DNA of 36,864 nt from Gracilibacteraceae bacterium. GTDB taxonomy: Bacteria; Bacillota; Clostridia; Lutisporales; Lutisporaceae. The notes below the pieces were generated by a model, which was not told the origin of the DNA, searched no databases, and saw only the letters and a list, made by a program, of their open reading frames with translations. Shown one piece after another: positions 10,362 to 19,727 of this stretch. A program made the translations under genes and the position numbers. The stretch's first letter is position 1. Each line of letters opens with the position of its first letter. Location: NCBI GenBank assembly GCA_012519325.1, contig JAAYQK010000340.1, forward strand, positions 1 to 36,864, given 5' to 3'.

Positions 10362-11384
10362 TTACTTTCTATATTTATTCTGGGCATTAATATGCTCATC
10401 AAAGGTCTTTGTAAAAACATGGGAACCGTCATTCCGTGCAAAAAAATATAAAAAGTCTGTTTTCTCAGGATACAGTGCTGCCTCTATTGCCGCAAGGCCT
10501 GGGGATGCGATGGGCCCTGGAGGCAAACCCGGGTATTTATATGTGTTATATGGCGAATCAATCTCCAAGTCCTCATAAAGCAATTCTTCCTTCGGCTCTT
10601 TTAGCAAATATTGAACGGTGGCGCAGCTTTGAAGCAGCATTTTCCTTTTCAGCCTGTTATGAAATACTCCTGATATAAGCTTTCTTTCCGAATCCAGCTT
10701 TGCTTCTCTTTCTATAATTGAAGCAAGGGTAACCACTTGATCGATGCTCATATTCAGTTCTTCCGCTCTTTTTCTGAATTCCTCCGTAAATACATCGTCA
10801 AAACGGCCCAGAAGCTTTTTGATAATGGCCTCTGCCGTTGTATCCCTGTATATTTCGTATGTGTCCGGAAACAAATATCCTTCCAGTTTGTTTTCCCTGT
10901 CAGGTATTTGTTCTATGAACTCATATTCATATCTGCCGGCTTTTAATGCCTCATTTATACTCTCGGAGCTTACAACCCCAAGACTGTTTATTTTATCAAC
11001 TATCTGAGCCAGATTGTATCCTTCGGGTATTGTGAACCTCACTGTATCAATAAGAGCTTTTCCTGAAACAAGGACTTCAACTATTTCAGGAACCTCCATT
11101 GAATTGCTGATTCGGTATTTACCTGCCTTTATCTTATCTGATTTTTCATTTATCTTGCAATACAGCTCAAAAACAAAGCTGTCCTTTATCATATTTTCAT
11201 CTTTAAGTATTTTAGATATTGATTTGACTGTACTGCCTTTTGGTATCACTATTTCTTTTGCATTTGCTTCAATTTTATTTAATGCGTCCAGCCCGTTGTT
11301 ATAATACATATAGGCAGAAGCTGCGGTAATCAGTAAGCAGAACAACAAGAACCTTAAAATGCTAAACCTTGCTTTTTTTCTCAT
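10362..11384 (-). CDS. mltG: Endolytic murein transglycosylase MltG (mirror copy)
   Basis: 340-aa single-pass membrane enzyme with catalytic E215 in ASIIEREAK; cuts nascent glycan strands. First gene of the operon behind the TTGTCA/TATAAT promoter. Confidence 0.93.
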   Translation of the reverse strand: MRKKARFSILRFLLFCLLITAASAYMYYNNGLDALNKIEANAKEIVIPKGSTVKSISKILKDENMIKDSFVFELYCKINEKSDKIKAGKYRISNSMEVPEIVEVLVSGKALIDTVRFTIPEGYNLAQIVDKINSLGVVSSESINEALKAGRYEYEFIEQIPDRENKLEGYLFPDTYEIYRDTTAEAIIKKLLGRFDDVFTEEFRKRAEELNMSIDQVVTLASIIEREAKLDSERKLISGVFHNRLKRKMLLQSCATVQYLLKEPKEELLYEDLEIDSPYNTYKYPGLPPGPIASPGLAAIEAALYPEKTDFLYFFARNDGSHVFTKTFDEHINAQNKYRK

Positions 11385-11480
11385 ATGCAAGCACTTCTTT
11401 CTTTAATATATATGTCACTAAAAACGATTTATCATTTCACGACATATGAATGAAAATGTTTAATGTAAAACATCTAATTA

Positions 11481-11509
11481 ATTATATAATGCTCAACATA
11501 TTTTGACAA
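11481..11509 (-). promoter_or_regulatory. Sigma-A promoter of the mltG operon (mirror copy)
   Basis: Minus strand: TTGTCA at 11504-11509, 17-bp spacer, TATAAT at 11481-11486; about 97 bp upstream of the mltG start. Confidence 0.75.
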
Positions 11510-11525
11510 GTTTAATAATAGCATG

Positions 11526-11574
11526 AAAAAGCCGGGCAGTTTGAAGGGTTTTCCTTCATAAACTGTCCGGCTTT
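11526..11574 (-). terminator. Terminator of the secreted-protein cassette (mirror copy)
   Basis: Long GCCGG-containing stem with one mismatch and a U-tract, 12 bp after the stalk-domain gene. Confidence 0.9.
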
Positions 11575-11586
11575 ATTAAAAGCAGC

Positions 11587-12297
11587 TTATTTGAAATAAG
11601 GTTCAGCAATTAGCATTTGATCTGGGTTTGTGGATTTTGGAACTCTATCGTAGACCAGATTCTGTATATAAAGGGTTTTTATGTTGGGAATATCAATTTC
11701 GAAGGGTATGGATTCACCCTTATGCACCACCAGCTCTTTAAGCACTTTACCCTCATAGTCCTTCTCTCTTATTCTTATTGTAACTTCATCAGTACTGTTG
11801 TCCATATCGTTCATGCAGGCCACCCCGCCGAATTTTTGATATTTGCCGTTAGGATATATAAAACCGCTGAATTCATAATAACCTTCTGTTCCTGTGTATA
11901 CTATACCCCAGTCATATTGCTTTCCATTTACATTTAGCTGGTTTTTGTCGGTACTGAACTGACTTGTATAGTTTTTTACATAGTCCTTACCTTCAAGAGG
12001 AATCCTGTCTTTTTCTCCAAGGTATATTACTCTGTTGACAGGATCATAATCCACGGCAACTGAAAGGGCGTTGGCTAATGCCCTTACCGGAAGATAATTG
12101 CTGCCCTTGTAGCTTATGGGATACATAGGGGAGCCGTCTACATTAATTGGAATAAAATCTTTCCCGTTCAGCTTTATTTTCACTTCATATTCAATTGCTG
12201 CAGTGATCTCTTCTCTTACGGCAGCTCCCGCTGCACCTGCTCCAATCCCTAGTATAAATACCATACATAGGGCAAATACCAATAATCTTTTATTCAT
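11587..12297 (-). CDS. Secreted stalk-domain (Cu-amine-oxidase-N-like) protein (mirror copy)
   Basis: 236-aa exported protein: signal peptide, then a stalk-type module (YLPVRALANALSVAVDYDP), then a beta-rich tail of unknown role. ATG at 12297 behind GGAGGAG. Confidence 0.8.
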   Translation of the reverse strand: MNKRLLVFALCMVFILGIGAGAAGAAVREEITAAIEYEVKIKLNGKDFIPINVDGSPMYPISYKGSNYLPVRALANALSVAVDYDPVNRVIYLGEKDRIPLEGKDYVKNYTSQFSTDKNQLNVNGKQYDWGIVYTGTEGYYEFSGFIYPNGKYQKFGGVACMNDMDNSTDEVTIRIREKDYEGKVLKELVVHKGESIPFEIDIPNIKTLYIQNLVYDRVPKSTNPDQMLIAEPYFK

Positions 12298-12369
12298 TCT
12301 TCTCCTCCTTATTCTATGATTTTTGTACACCGCGGGAAAGCAAGAATATGTGCTGGTATGAAAGCATCA

Positions 12370-15300
12370 TTACTGCATTATGTCTCCCGGGTTCATCTGG
12401 CCTGCACCCGGCAGCTGCTGAGCATCATACTGACGGCTTTGGAAGAACTGTCTCATTGTATTAAGTTTAGCCATATTGATCCTGCTCCATATCCTGTTTA
12501 TCATAAGCTCTGCAACAGGATTATTGATGTGTTCCATCTTGCGTCCCTTGGCGGGTTCCCCGATATCCTCAGGGTCGTATACTTCTATTGCCTCACCCTC
12601 ATGGTAAAAGGTTACTTTGCCTTGCCTGACTATTGAGTTAAGCCCTATCATTTTATCAATATCCATAAAATGGTCCTCAGCCGGCTTCGGCTCCTCTGAA
12701 GCATAAGTAAAGCTTATCGGTATAAGCTCAGCCTGAGATATCCAGCTGTCCTCAAGCTGTAACTGCGATGCCCAGTCCTCCGCAGGCTGCAATTGTGATG
12801 AAGCATTAACGCCCATTTGAAGCTGCCCTGTTGGTGAAAATGTAACTGCACCGCTGCTGCTGTAACCGTTCCAGCTCCATTCAGTAGTATAATTCTTTGA
12901 CAGCACAGAGGTTCCCTTGGCGTCAGGCAATGGAACTATACGTTCATTAAATTCTCTGCTCCCTACTGTCACCGGAGGAACCCAGGGCCTGCCGGATATG
13001 GGATCATAATGGTAAGAACCGGGGCTATATATACTATAGTAAGAATCATAATGTCCCTGAGTATCAACCTTCTTTGTTCCCCGCTGGTTTATTACAAGAA
13101 AGTGCTCAATTTCCCTCCTTTGATCAACAGGCCTGCCGTCTTCATCCGTATACTGCTTCCTGTCAATGGGTTCAACAATCCTTTTACCGGTAAAGCTCAC
13201 GTCAGGCTTTACCTTATTCCAGGACATTACGCTGAACCCGTCGCTTGAAATCATTCCGGACACCAGATGTTCGGGTCTGAAGGGATAGTATATAGTAAAT
13301 TCTCCTTTTTCGTCACATATTCCGGGGGCATAAAATGGCGGCTTTGTGAAATTCGTATTCTCAACCACCGGTTCCACATTCCCTCTGTAAGTGATGTATT
13401 CATATTCATCGGAAGGCCATTTTCTAACTTTAGCCTGACTTACATAGCCCTTGGCCTCATCATTGAAGAAATCGGCATAATCTATAGTTACAAAATTGAA
13501 GGGGAAGGTGGTTGTGACATATGCCTCTCCAAGGGACTCAAAATTCACCTTGCTTACCCATATCATATCGCCCTTTCTCATATCAAATCCCTTTTGCTTG
13601 ACATTCGTAAGCACAAAGTTCCCCTTAGAATCGCTGCTGACAGGAAAAGTCTTCGTATAACCCGCATCTTCTCCTTCCGTTCTTCTAAAGGTTATCTCCA
13701 GATTCCCTTTAAAGTCCTTTACACCTTCGGATTCACTTGGTCCCGTCCATTTTGCTATATGACCCCATACGCTGTCCCTGTACGCACAGGCTTCATTGAA
13801 TACAATCCTGTATCCCTTGGTATTGGGCTTCTGCATCTGATATAAATAACAAATATCGTTATAAATGTCTATCCGTTTACCAAACAAGGTGGCATAAATA
13901 TCAACAATAAAGTAGACATCGATATTAATTATAAGGTCCTGTGCAACGCAATTCATACCAATACCTGCCAAAGCGGCAGCTCCTACACATTCCCATCCAA
14001 GCACCTCAAGACCTAATATAACTCCGGCCCTCATATCCATATTTATTTCTCCCGCAAGGGAAACATCCACATCCACGCCTTTGTCATAAAACTCGCAAAT
14101 CGGTTTGGGAGGTGTTGGGAGATATACTACCGTACTGCCTTCGACCCCCAGCCTGTTTTTTGCCCATTGTGTCACCGAGGTAACAATCTCAATATCTCCA
14201 TTAACCCCCACTACCAGGAATATTCCTCCTGTAATGCGGGCAACCTTGGCATCCAGGTCAATTCCAAATATTGGTACTATAAGATCCTTCTGCCCCCTTA
14301 TCTCCGCATTGACTGTCAGATTGAGCTCCTGCCCGGTATTTACGGCAAAATAATAATCTCCTACGAATTCATACTCCGCATCAACAGTAATGCTGTCTAT
14401 GCCCAAATATCCGTCAAGGGTTATTTCAACATCAAAACCATCCTCATCATAGGCGGCAAGAGGAACATCATTAAATCTGAATTCCACCAGAGGGTCAGAT
14501 AAATGTTTGGGCACATATTCTTCTTTTTCCTTTTCCCCGCTTAACATACTTGTCAGCATCCTGCCGTTGTATGCTATATATTTTCTTTTTTTCAGCTGTT
14601 CCAGCCTTGACTGTTCAAGTTCAAGGTTTGGATGAAACTCACGTTTTATGGTACATTCCTCAACTCCGTTGGCATAGCCGGAAACATTACCTTTTGTCAA
14701 TTTTATAGACTGTTTCGCGATCTCAAAATCTTTAAAAACCTCGTTAAGCTGGGGCCTCTTGATGGAAACAAAGTTGCTTGCAGAAGCGGCACCGGGTTTC
14801 CTTAACTTTACTTTTTCTACGGTTTTCATTGCTACACCGTTTACAGTGTCAAAATATACCTTATCCTTTTCATAGCCGGGAATTTGGGATGCAAACAGGC
14901 TGTTGTCAACTAATGCGGATTTTTCCAGCTTATCTATATTTCTTATACCCGGTACCTGCGTATTTGTACTCAACTCCTCAGGCAGCTTAAGATTTTCAAG
15001 CACAATCCCAAGCTTGTTATCTGCAAGCACTACATTATCCTGCAATTTATAGTTTACATTGAAGGTAGCCGGAGCCTCCTGAGACTGAATCTTTGGTTTT
15101 ATGAATATCTCCTCAAGAGGCAAGTTGATTCCGGGGGCCGTCTGTACCTGCGGCATACTATCGGGAACTGTCTGAATAGGCAGCATATTTTGGGTGGGCA
15201 CAGGCTCCTTCGAAGTATAGTCCTCGGAGGAATCCGGCTTATCCGATGAGGCTGGTGCTTTTATCGGTTGTTTGGGCGTTAACGCCTTTGTGTCCTCTGA

Positions 15301-15417
15301 TTTTGTTCCTGGCTTTAATGACAGGTTCTGAGCTGCGTAGATAGGCTGTATTTGCGCAAATATCATAATAAAGCACAGAACAAAGGCGATAAATCTTCTG
15401 CTTTGTTCTCTCTTCAT
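12370..15417 (-). CDS. 1015-aa secreted protein of unknown function (mirror copy)
   Basis: Signal peptide ending near IYAA, Pro/Lys-rich linker, then a long beta-rich body without sorting motif or SLH domain. No family recognised. Start ATG at 15417 after AAGGAGG. Confidence 0.8.
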   Translation of the reverse strand: MKREQSRRFIAFVLCFIMIFAQIQPIYAAQNLSLKPGTKSEDTKALTPKQPIKAPASSDKPDSSEDYTSKEPVPTQNMLPIQTVPDSMPQVQTAPGINLPLEEIFIKPKIQSQEAPATFNVNYKLQDNVVLADNKLGIVLENLKLPEELSTNTQVPGIRNIDKLEKSALVDNSLFASQIPGYEKDKVYFDTVNGVAMKTVEKVKLRKPGAASASNFVSIKRPQLNEVFKDFEIAKQSIKLTKGNVSGYANGVEECTIKREFHPNLELEQSRLEQLKKRKYIAYNGRMLTSMLSGEKEKEEYVPKHLSDPLVEFRFNDVPLAAYDEDGFDVEITLDGYLGIDSITVDAEYEFVGDYYFAVNTGQELNLTVNAEIRGQKDLIVPIFGIDLDAKVARITGGIFLVVGVNGDIEIVTSVTQWAKNRLGVEGSTVVYLPTPPKPICEFYDKGVDVDVSLAGEINMDMRAGVILGLEVLGWECVGAAALAGIGMNCVAQDLIINIDVYFIVDIYATLFGKRIDIYNDICYLYQMQKPNTKGYRIVFNEACAYRDSVWGHIAKWTGPSESEGVKDFKGNLEITFRRTEGEDAGYTKTFPVSSDSKGNFVLTNVKQKGFDMRKGDMIWVSKVNFESLGEAYVTTTFPFNFVTIDYADFFNDEAKGYVSQAKVRKWPSDEYEYITYRGNVEPVVENTNFTKPPFYAPGICDEKGEFTIYYPFRPEHLVSGMISSDGFSVMSWNKVKPDVSFTGKRIVEPIDRKQYTDEDGRPVDQRREIEHFLVINQRGTKKVDTQGHYDSYYSIYSPGSYHYDPISGRPWVPPVTVGSREFNERIVPLPDAKGTSVLSKNYTTEWSWNGYSSSGAVTFSPTGQLQMGVNASSQLQPAEDWASQLQLEDSWISQAELIPISFTYASEEPKPAEDHFMDIDKMIGLNSIVRQGKVTFYHEGEAIEVYDPEDIGEPAKGRKMEHINNPVAELMINRIWSRINMAKLNTMRQFFQSRQYDAQQLPGAGQMNPGDIMQ

Positions 15418-15455
15418 TACAGAACCTCCTTATATATTGATATCCTAATAATATC

Positions 15456-15484
15456 ATTTTATGGTAAAATATGCTACTTGAAAA
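15456..15484 (-). promoter_or_regulatory. Candidate promoter of the secreted-protein cassette (mirror copy)
   Basis: Minus-strand TTTTCA (15479-15484), 17-bp spacer, TAAAAT (15456-15461). Confidence 0.4.
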
Positions 15485-15491
15485 ATTGCAT

Positions 15492-15542
15492 AAAAAAAGG
15501 ATGTTGCAATACCATAAAACTAGTATTTAACAATATCCTTTT
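15492..15542 (-). terminator. Terminator after typA (mirror copy)
   Basis: AAAAGGAT/ATCCTTTT outer stem with imperfect inner pairing, then a U-rich tail on the minus strand. Confidence 0.7.
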
Positions 15543-15571
15543 ACTTCGGGTTTCGGGGTTGCGAGGTATGC

Positions 15572-17137
15572 CTACTGTAAAAATTTATTTCTTGCCTTTG
15601 CCCGGAGGCTGCTGTCCAATATCTTCTTTCTAAGTCTTATTGACTCAGGAGTTACTTCTACAAGCTCATCTGCCGTAATAAATTCCAGGCATTCCTCAAG
15701 GCTCATCTGCTTATAAGGAGTCAGCCTCAATGCCTCATCCGACCCCGCAGCTCTCATATTTGTCACATGCTTTTTCTTGCAGACATTTACTTCTATATCG
15801 TCGGATTTTGCGTTTTCCCCAACAATCATTCCTTCATACACCTGTACCCCTGGGCCAATAAACAAGCAGCCCCTCTCCTGAGCATTGTAAAGTCCGTAAG
15901 TCGTAGTCTCGCCGCTTTCAAAGGCAACAAGAGAGCCCCGGGTTCTTTCGGGAATTTCACCCTTGTATTCCTCGTAGCCATGGAAAATATGGTGCATAGT
16001 GCCGTTACCCTTTGTATCGGTCATGAACTGTGACCTGTATCCTAATAACCCTCTTGCAGGTATTTTGAACTCAAGGCGCAAATATCCGTCGCTGCTGTTG
16101 CTCATATTCATCATTTCTGCTTTTCTGAGACCTAATTTTTCCATAACAACTCCCATGAATTCCTCGGGAATTTCAATTATAAGATGCTCTATGGGCTCGC
16201 AGATAACACCGTTTATATTCTTCATAATGACTTTAGGCTTTGATACCTGAAACTCATAACCCTGTCTCCTCATTGTTTCAATCAGTATTGAAAGGTGCAA
16301 TTCTCCTCTTCCTGAAACCTCAAAGGCGTCGGGAGAATCTGTTTCCGTAAGCTTCATTGCCACATTCGTTTCCAATTCCTTGAATAATCTTGCTCTTAAA
16401 TGCCTTGAAGTGACATAATTTCCTTCACGACCTGCAAAATGGCTGTCATTTACACTGAAGGTCATGGAAATTGTTGGCTCATCAATGTTGACGAAGGGTA
16501 TTGCTTCAGGATTTTGAATATCGCATATGGTTTCTCCGATATTAATATCTTCTATGCCTGAAACGGCAATTATATCTCCAAGAAATGCCTCCTGGACCTC
16601 TATCCTCTTGAGTCCCATGAAGCTGTAAATTCTGTTCAGCTTGACACTCTGCAGGGTTCCGTCCCTCTTGCAGATGGCAGCACTCATGCCCGAAGCTGCT
16701 CTTCCCCTTTCAATTCTTCCTATGGCAATCCTGCCGACGTATTCATCATATTCAATAGCAGTGACAAGCATCTGAAAAGGGCCTTCCACATCTCCACTGG
16801 GAGGTTCCACATAGGATATTATCGTATCAAAAATAGGCCTTAAATCGCAAGACTCAACCTTCATATCCATTTTTGCCACTCCTTGTTTTGCAGACACATA
16901 TACAATTGGAAATTCCAGCTGCTGGTCATCTGCACCAAGCTCTATGAACAAGTCTATTATTTCATCAATCACTTCTTCAATTCTCGAATCCGGCCTGTCA
17001 ATTTTATTTATAACTACAATGGGCTTTAATTTTAATTCCAAAGCCTTTTTCAGGACGAAACGCGTCTGCGGCATCGGCCCCTCTGCAGCATCTACAATCA
17101 GAAGCACGCTGTTTACCATCTTCAGAACCCGTTCCAC
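15572..17137 (-). pseudogene. typA: TypA/BipA, part after the premature stop (mirror copy)
   Basis: 521 codons carrying G4, G5, the EF-G-like domains and the TypA C-terminal domain, with no P-loop. The GTG at 17135-17137 directly follows the in-frame TAA. Confidence 0.85.
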
Positions 17138-17404
17138 TTAACCGCCAAAATCCGCATGCCCTGGAGTATCAACTATGTTTATCTTAATATTGTTATATAT
17201 TACCGCAGTGTTTTTTGCGAGTATGGTTATACCTCGCTCTCTTTCAAGATCATTTGAATCCATGACTCTTTCCAATACTTTTTCATTTGCCCTGAAGGTA
17301 CCGCTCTGTCTTAAAAGTCCGTCCACCAAGGTAGTCTTGCCATGATCCACATGAGCTATTATTGCTACATTTCTAATATCTTCTCTTATTGATTTTTTCA
17401 TCAT
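17138..17404 (-). pseudogene. typA: TypA/BipA, N-terminal piece (mirror copy)
   Basis: 88 codons with G1-G3 of the translational GTPase, ended by TAA (17138-17140) at the Glu after DFGG. Because the arms are copies, the same lesion here is not independent confirmation. Confidence 0.85.
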
Positions 17405-17424
17405 ATCTACTCCAGTATTTATTA

Positions 17425-18369
17425 TCAAGTAAGGATTTTCATAGCCTTCGGAATAAGTTCAAACATAGCATCAGCTCTGCCGGGGATTTCCCCATCCACT
17501 TCAATAAGGCCCCTGCCGCTGCTTGTTACCTTAACCCTGCTTCCTCTGTAATACTTAAGCTTTGGATGGCTCATATGCTTTCCTTTATATATCAGAGGAA
17601 AGCTCTTGATAATATCAGGCTTGCTTAAATTTCCCAGGATAATTATATCAAAAACCCCATCATCCGGCATGGCATCGGGGGCCACCATCATTCCGCCGCC
17701 AAAGTATTTTCCGTTTGCAACGACTACACTGCTAATAATCTCATTTAAAATGATTTTATCATCTATTATCACTTCAAAGTTCTTATTCTCATACATAAAA
17801 ACAGTGCTTATCGTTCCGAGCATGAAGGACAAAAAACCTGAAAACCTCTTTGAATGTTTGTTTACCCTGTCTGCAGTCTCTGCGCCTATGCCGATGTCCG
17901 CAACATTAAGAAAATATCTTACGGATTTATTCCCTTCCGCATCGAAAAAGCTCAAACGTCCAACATCTATTTGCCTTTCCCGGTTTCTTTGCAGAATTGC
18001 CAGAAAATCTTCTATACCTTTATTTATTCCGAGTGTTTTAATAAAGTCGCAGCCTGTTCCTCTTGAAAATACAACAAGCCTGGAATTCTCGTCAATGAGA
18101 CTGCCCTTCTCAAAAAAGCCGTTGGCTACTTCATTCATTGTACCATCCCCACCGACGGATACAATTGTCTTATATCCCATCTTTAATGCCTGCCTTGAAA
18201 GCTCAGATGCATGTCCAGGGTATTCGGTCATTACAGCCTCAAATTCAAAGCCTGCATCCGATAAAGCCTTTTTATATGCAGGCCATTCCCTGGCTGTAGC
18301 TTTATTTGCCGAAGCAGGATTTACTATTATATACATATTACTTATAACATCTGTATTCATTTTTTCCAT
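17425..18369 (-). CDS. Diacylglycerol kinase-family lipid kinase (mirror copy)
   Basis: 314-aa lipid kinase with GGDGT (73-77), GTGCDF (104-109) and VDGE (291-294). Its start codon faces the start of its twin across a 126-bp gap that holds only the two rnj tails. Confidence 0.88.
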   Translation of the reverse strand: MEKMNTDVISNMYIIVNPASANKATAREWPAYKKALSDAGFEFEAVMTEYPGHASELSRQALKMGYKTIVSVGGDGTMNEVANGFFEKGSLIDENSRLVVFSRGTGCDFIKTLGINKGIEDFLAILQRNRERQIDVGRLSFFDAEGNKSVRYFLNVADIGIGAETADRVNKHSKRFSGFLSFMLGTISTVFMYENKNFEVIIDDKIILNEIISSVVVANGKYFGGGMMVAPDAMPDDGVFDIIILGNLSKPDIIKSFPLIYKGKHMSHPKLKYYRGSRVKVTSSGRGLIEVDGEIPGRADAMFELIPKAMKILT

Positions 18370-18378
18370 AGCATTACC

Positions 18379-18432
18379 CTATATTTCCATAATAATCGGA
18401 AGAATCATTGGATTTCTCTTGGTCCTTTCATA
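18379..18432 (-). pseudogene. rnj: Ribonuclease J, last 17 codons (mirror copy)
   Basis: The minus-strand frame from the axis encodes YERTKRNPMILPIIMEI and a TAG. It meets its twin head-to-head at 18432/18433, so neither has any upstream coding sequence. Confidence 0.6.
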
Positions 18433-18444
18433 TATGAAAGGACC
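18421..18444. other. Palindrome axis / fold-back junction
   Basis: The central 12 + 12 bases are GGTCCTTTCATA and TATGAAAGGACC, joined without spacer. The right half is in-frame coding sequence for the C-terminus of ribonuclease J, so the axis lies inside a gene and not at a natural replicon end. No telomere-like, IS-end or recombinase-site sequence is visible around it. Confidence 0.9.
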
Positions 18445-18486
18445 AAGAGAAATCCAATGATTCTTCCGATTATTATGGAAATATAG
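18433..18486 (+). pseudogene. rnj: Ribonuclease J, last 17 codons only (cut by the junction)
   Basis: The frame starting at the axis reads YERTKRNPMILPIIMEI and stops at TAG (18484-18486). This closely resembles the conserved C-terminal tail of clostridial RNase J, a 5'-3' exonuclease/endonuclease of the metallo-beta-lactamase/beta-CASP fold that matures and degrades RNA. The identification rests on recall of that tail and on context: rnj often lies just upstream of the mltG-trmR-trhP-udk group in Clostridia. The catalytic domains are absent because the sequence folds back here. The lipid kinase start follows after 9 bases, suggesting one operon. Confidence 0.6.
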
Positions 18487-18495
18487 GGTAATGCT

Positions 18496-19440
18496 ATGGA
18501 AAAAATGAATACAGATGTTATAAGTAATATGTATATAATAGTAAATCCTGCTTCGGCAAATAAAGCTACAGCCAGGGAATGGCCTGCATATAAAAAGGCT
18601 TTATCGGATGCAGGCTTTGAATTTGAGGCTGTAATGACCGAATACCCTGGACATGCATCTGAGCTTTCAAGGCAGGCATTAAAGATGGGATATAAGACAA
18701 TTGTATCCGTCGGTGGGGATGGTACAATGAATGAAGTAGCCAACGGCTTTTTTGAGAAGGGCAGTCTCATTGACGAGAATTCCAGGCTTGTTGTATTTTC
18801 AAGAGGAACAGGCTGCGACTTTATTAAAACACTCGGAATAAATAAAGGTATAGAAGATTTTCTGGCAATTCTGCAAAGAAACCGGGAAAGGCAAATAGAT
18901 GTTGGACGTTTGAGCTTTTTCGATGCGGAAGGGAATAAATCCGTAAGATATTTTCTTAATGTTGCGGACATCGGCATAGGCGCAGAGACTGCAGACAGGG
19001 TAAACAAACATTCAAAGAGGTTTTCAGGTTTTTTGTCCTTCATGCTCGGAACGATAAGCACTGTTTTTATGTATGAGAATAAGAACTTTGAAGTGATAAT
19101 AGATGATAAAATCATTTTAAATGAGATTATTAGCAGTGTAGTCGTTGCAAACGGAAAATACTTTGGCGGCGGAATGATGGTGGCCCCCGATGCCATGCCG
19201 GATGATGGGGTTTTTGATATAATTATCCTGGGAAATTTAAGCAAGCCTGATATTATCAAGAGCTTTCCTCTGATATATAAAGGAAAGCATATGAGCCATC
19301 CAAAGCTTAAGTATTACAGAGGAAGCAGGGTTAAGGTAACAAGCAGCGGCAGGGGCCTTATTGAAGTGGATGGGGAAATCCCCGGCAGAGCTGATGCTAT
19401 GTTTGAACTTATTCCGAAGGCTATGAAAATCCTTACTTGA
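18496..19440 (+). CDS. Diacylglycerol kinase-family lipid kinase (YegS/BmrU/DgkB-like)
   Basis: 314 aa, a usual length for soluble bacterial diacylglycerol/lipid kinases. These use ATP to phosphorylate diacylglycerol or a related lipid at the inner membrane face, returning it to phospholipid or lipoteichoic-acid metabolism. Visible family signatures are NPASA near residue 17, the nucleotide-binding GGDGT at 73-77, GTGCDF at 104-109 (GTGND in most relatives), NVADIGIG at 155-162, the glycine-rich FGGG segment near 223 and VDGE at 291-294. There is no signal peptide or membrane helix. The ATG at 18496 follows a modest AGGG; a second ATG three codons in (18505) is possible. It begins 9 bp after rnj, and its stop is 20 bp before the typA ATG, so the three are probably co-transcribed. 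Substrate is not determinable from sequence. Confidence 0.88.
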   Translation: MEKMNTDVISNMYIIVNPASANKATAREWPAYKKALSDAGFEFEAVMTEYPGHASELSRQALKMGYKTIVSVGGDGTMNEVANGFFEKGSLIDENSRLVVFSRGTGCDFIKTLGINKGIEDFLAILQRNRERQIDVGRLSFFDAEGNKSVRYFLNVADIGIGAETADRVNKHSKRFSGFLSFMLGTISTVFMYENKNFEVIIDDKIILNEIISSVVVANGKYFGGGMMVAPDAMPDDGVFDIIILGNLSKPDIIKSFPLIYKGKHMSHPKLKYYRGSRVKVTSSGRGLIEVDGEIPGRADAMFELIPKAMKILT

Positions 19441-19460
19441 TAATAAATACTGGAGTAGAT

Positions 19461-19727
19461 ATGATGAAAAAATCAATAAGAGAAGATATTAGAAATGTAG
19501 CAATAATAGCTCATGTGGATCATGGCAAGACTACCTTGGTGGACGGACTTTTAAGACAGAGCGGTACCTTCAGGGCAAATGAAAAAGTATTGGAAAGAGT
19601 CATGGATTCAAATGATCTTGAAAGAGAGCGAGGTATAACCATACTCGCAAAAAACACTGCGGTAATATATAACAATATTAAGATAAACATAGTTGATACT
19701 CCAGGGCATGCGGATTTTGGCGGTTAA
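19461..19727 (+). pseudogene. typA: TypA/BipA GTPase, N-terminal piece ending at a premature TAA
   Basis: These 88 codons are the start of TypA (BipA), a ribosome-associated translational GTPase related to EF-G and LepA that helps 50S assembly and stress or cold growth. G1 (AHVDHGKTT, 17-25), the switch I/G2 region (RERGIT) and G3 (DTPGH, 79-83) are intact. After [10 protein letters not shown] family members continue with EVERV; here the Glu codon GAA is TAA (19725-19727), a single G-to-T difference. The ATG ATG at 19461 follows a TGGAG site. Without G4 and G5 this piece should not be a working GTPase. A sequencing or assembly error is a real alternative, because the rest of the gene is undamaged. 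Confidence 0.85.

Larger units (their letters stand above)
1..18432. repeat. Left arm of an 18,432-bp perfect inverted repeat
   Basis: This half is the exact reverse complement of 18433-36864. The first 20 bases pair with the last 20, and all open reading frames have mirror partners with identical proteins. Genes here lie on the minus strand and read leftward from the axis. Known biology: long perfect palindromes are cut or deleted in bacteria (SbcCD-type nucleases, replication slippage). Inference: one arm is real sequence and the other is a fold-back copy made by amplification or assembly. Confidence 0.97.

Noticed and set aside
12370-15417. Long antisense frames inside the large secreted-protein gene (such as the 192-codon frame at 13267-13845)
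   Set aside because: They lack binding sites and recognisable domains, while the sense frame has a signal peptide and an ideal AAGGAGG. The same holds for the other antisense frames in both arms.
18421-18444. Hairpin telomere of a linear replicon, phage or plasmid
   Set aside because: The axis is simply RNase J coding sequence meeting its complement. No telomere resolvase, replication gene or terminal motif is present, and chromosomal core genes fill both arms.
17606-19259. Two overlapping 284-codon open frames (17606-18460 plus, 18405-19259 minus) that cross the palindrome axis
   Set aside because: They run antisense to the lipid kinase, have no homology that I recognise and no ribosome binding site, and use sequence created by the fold-back at the axis.
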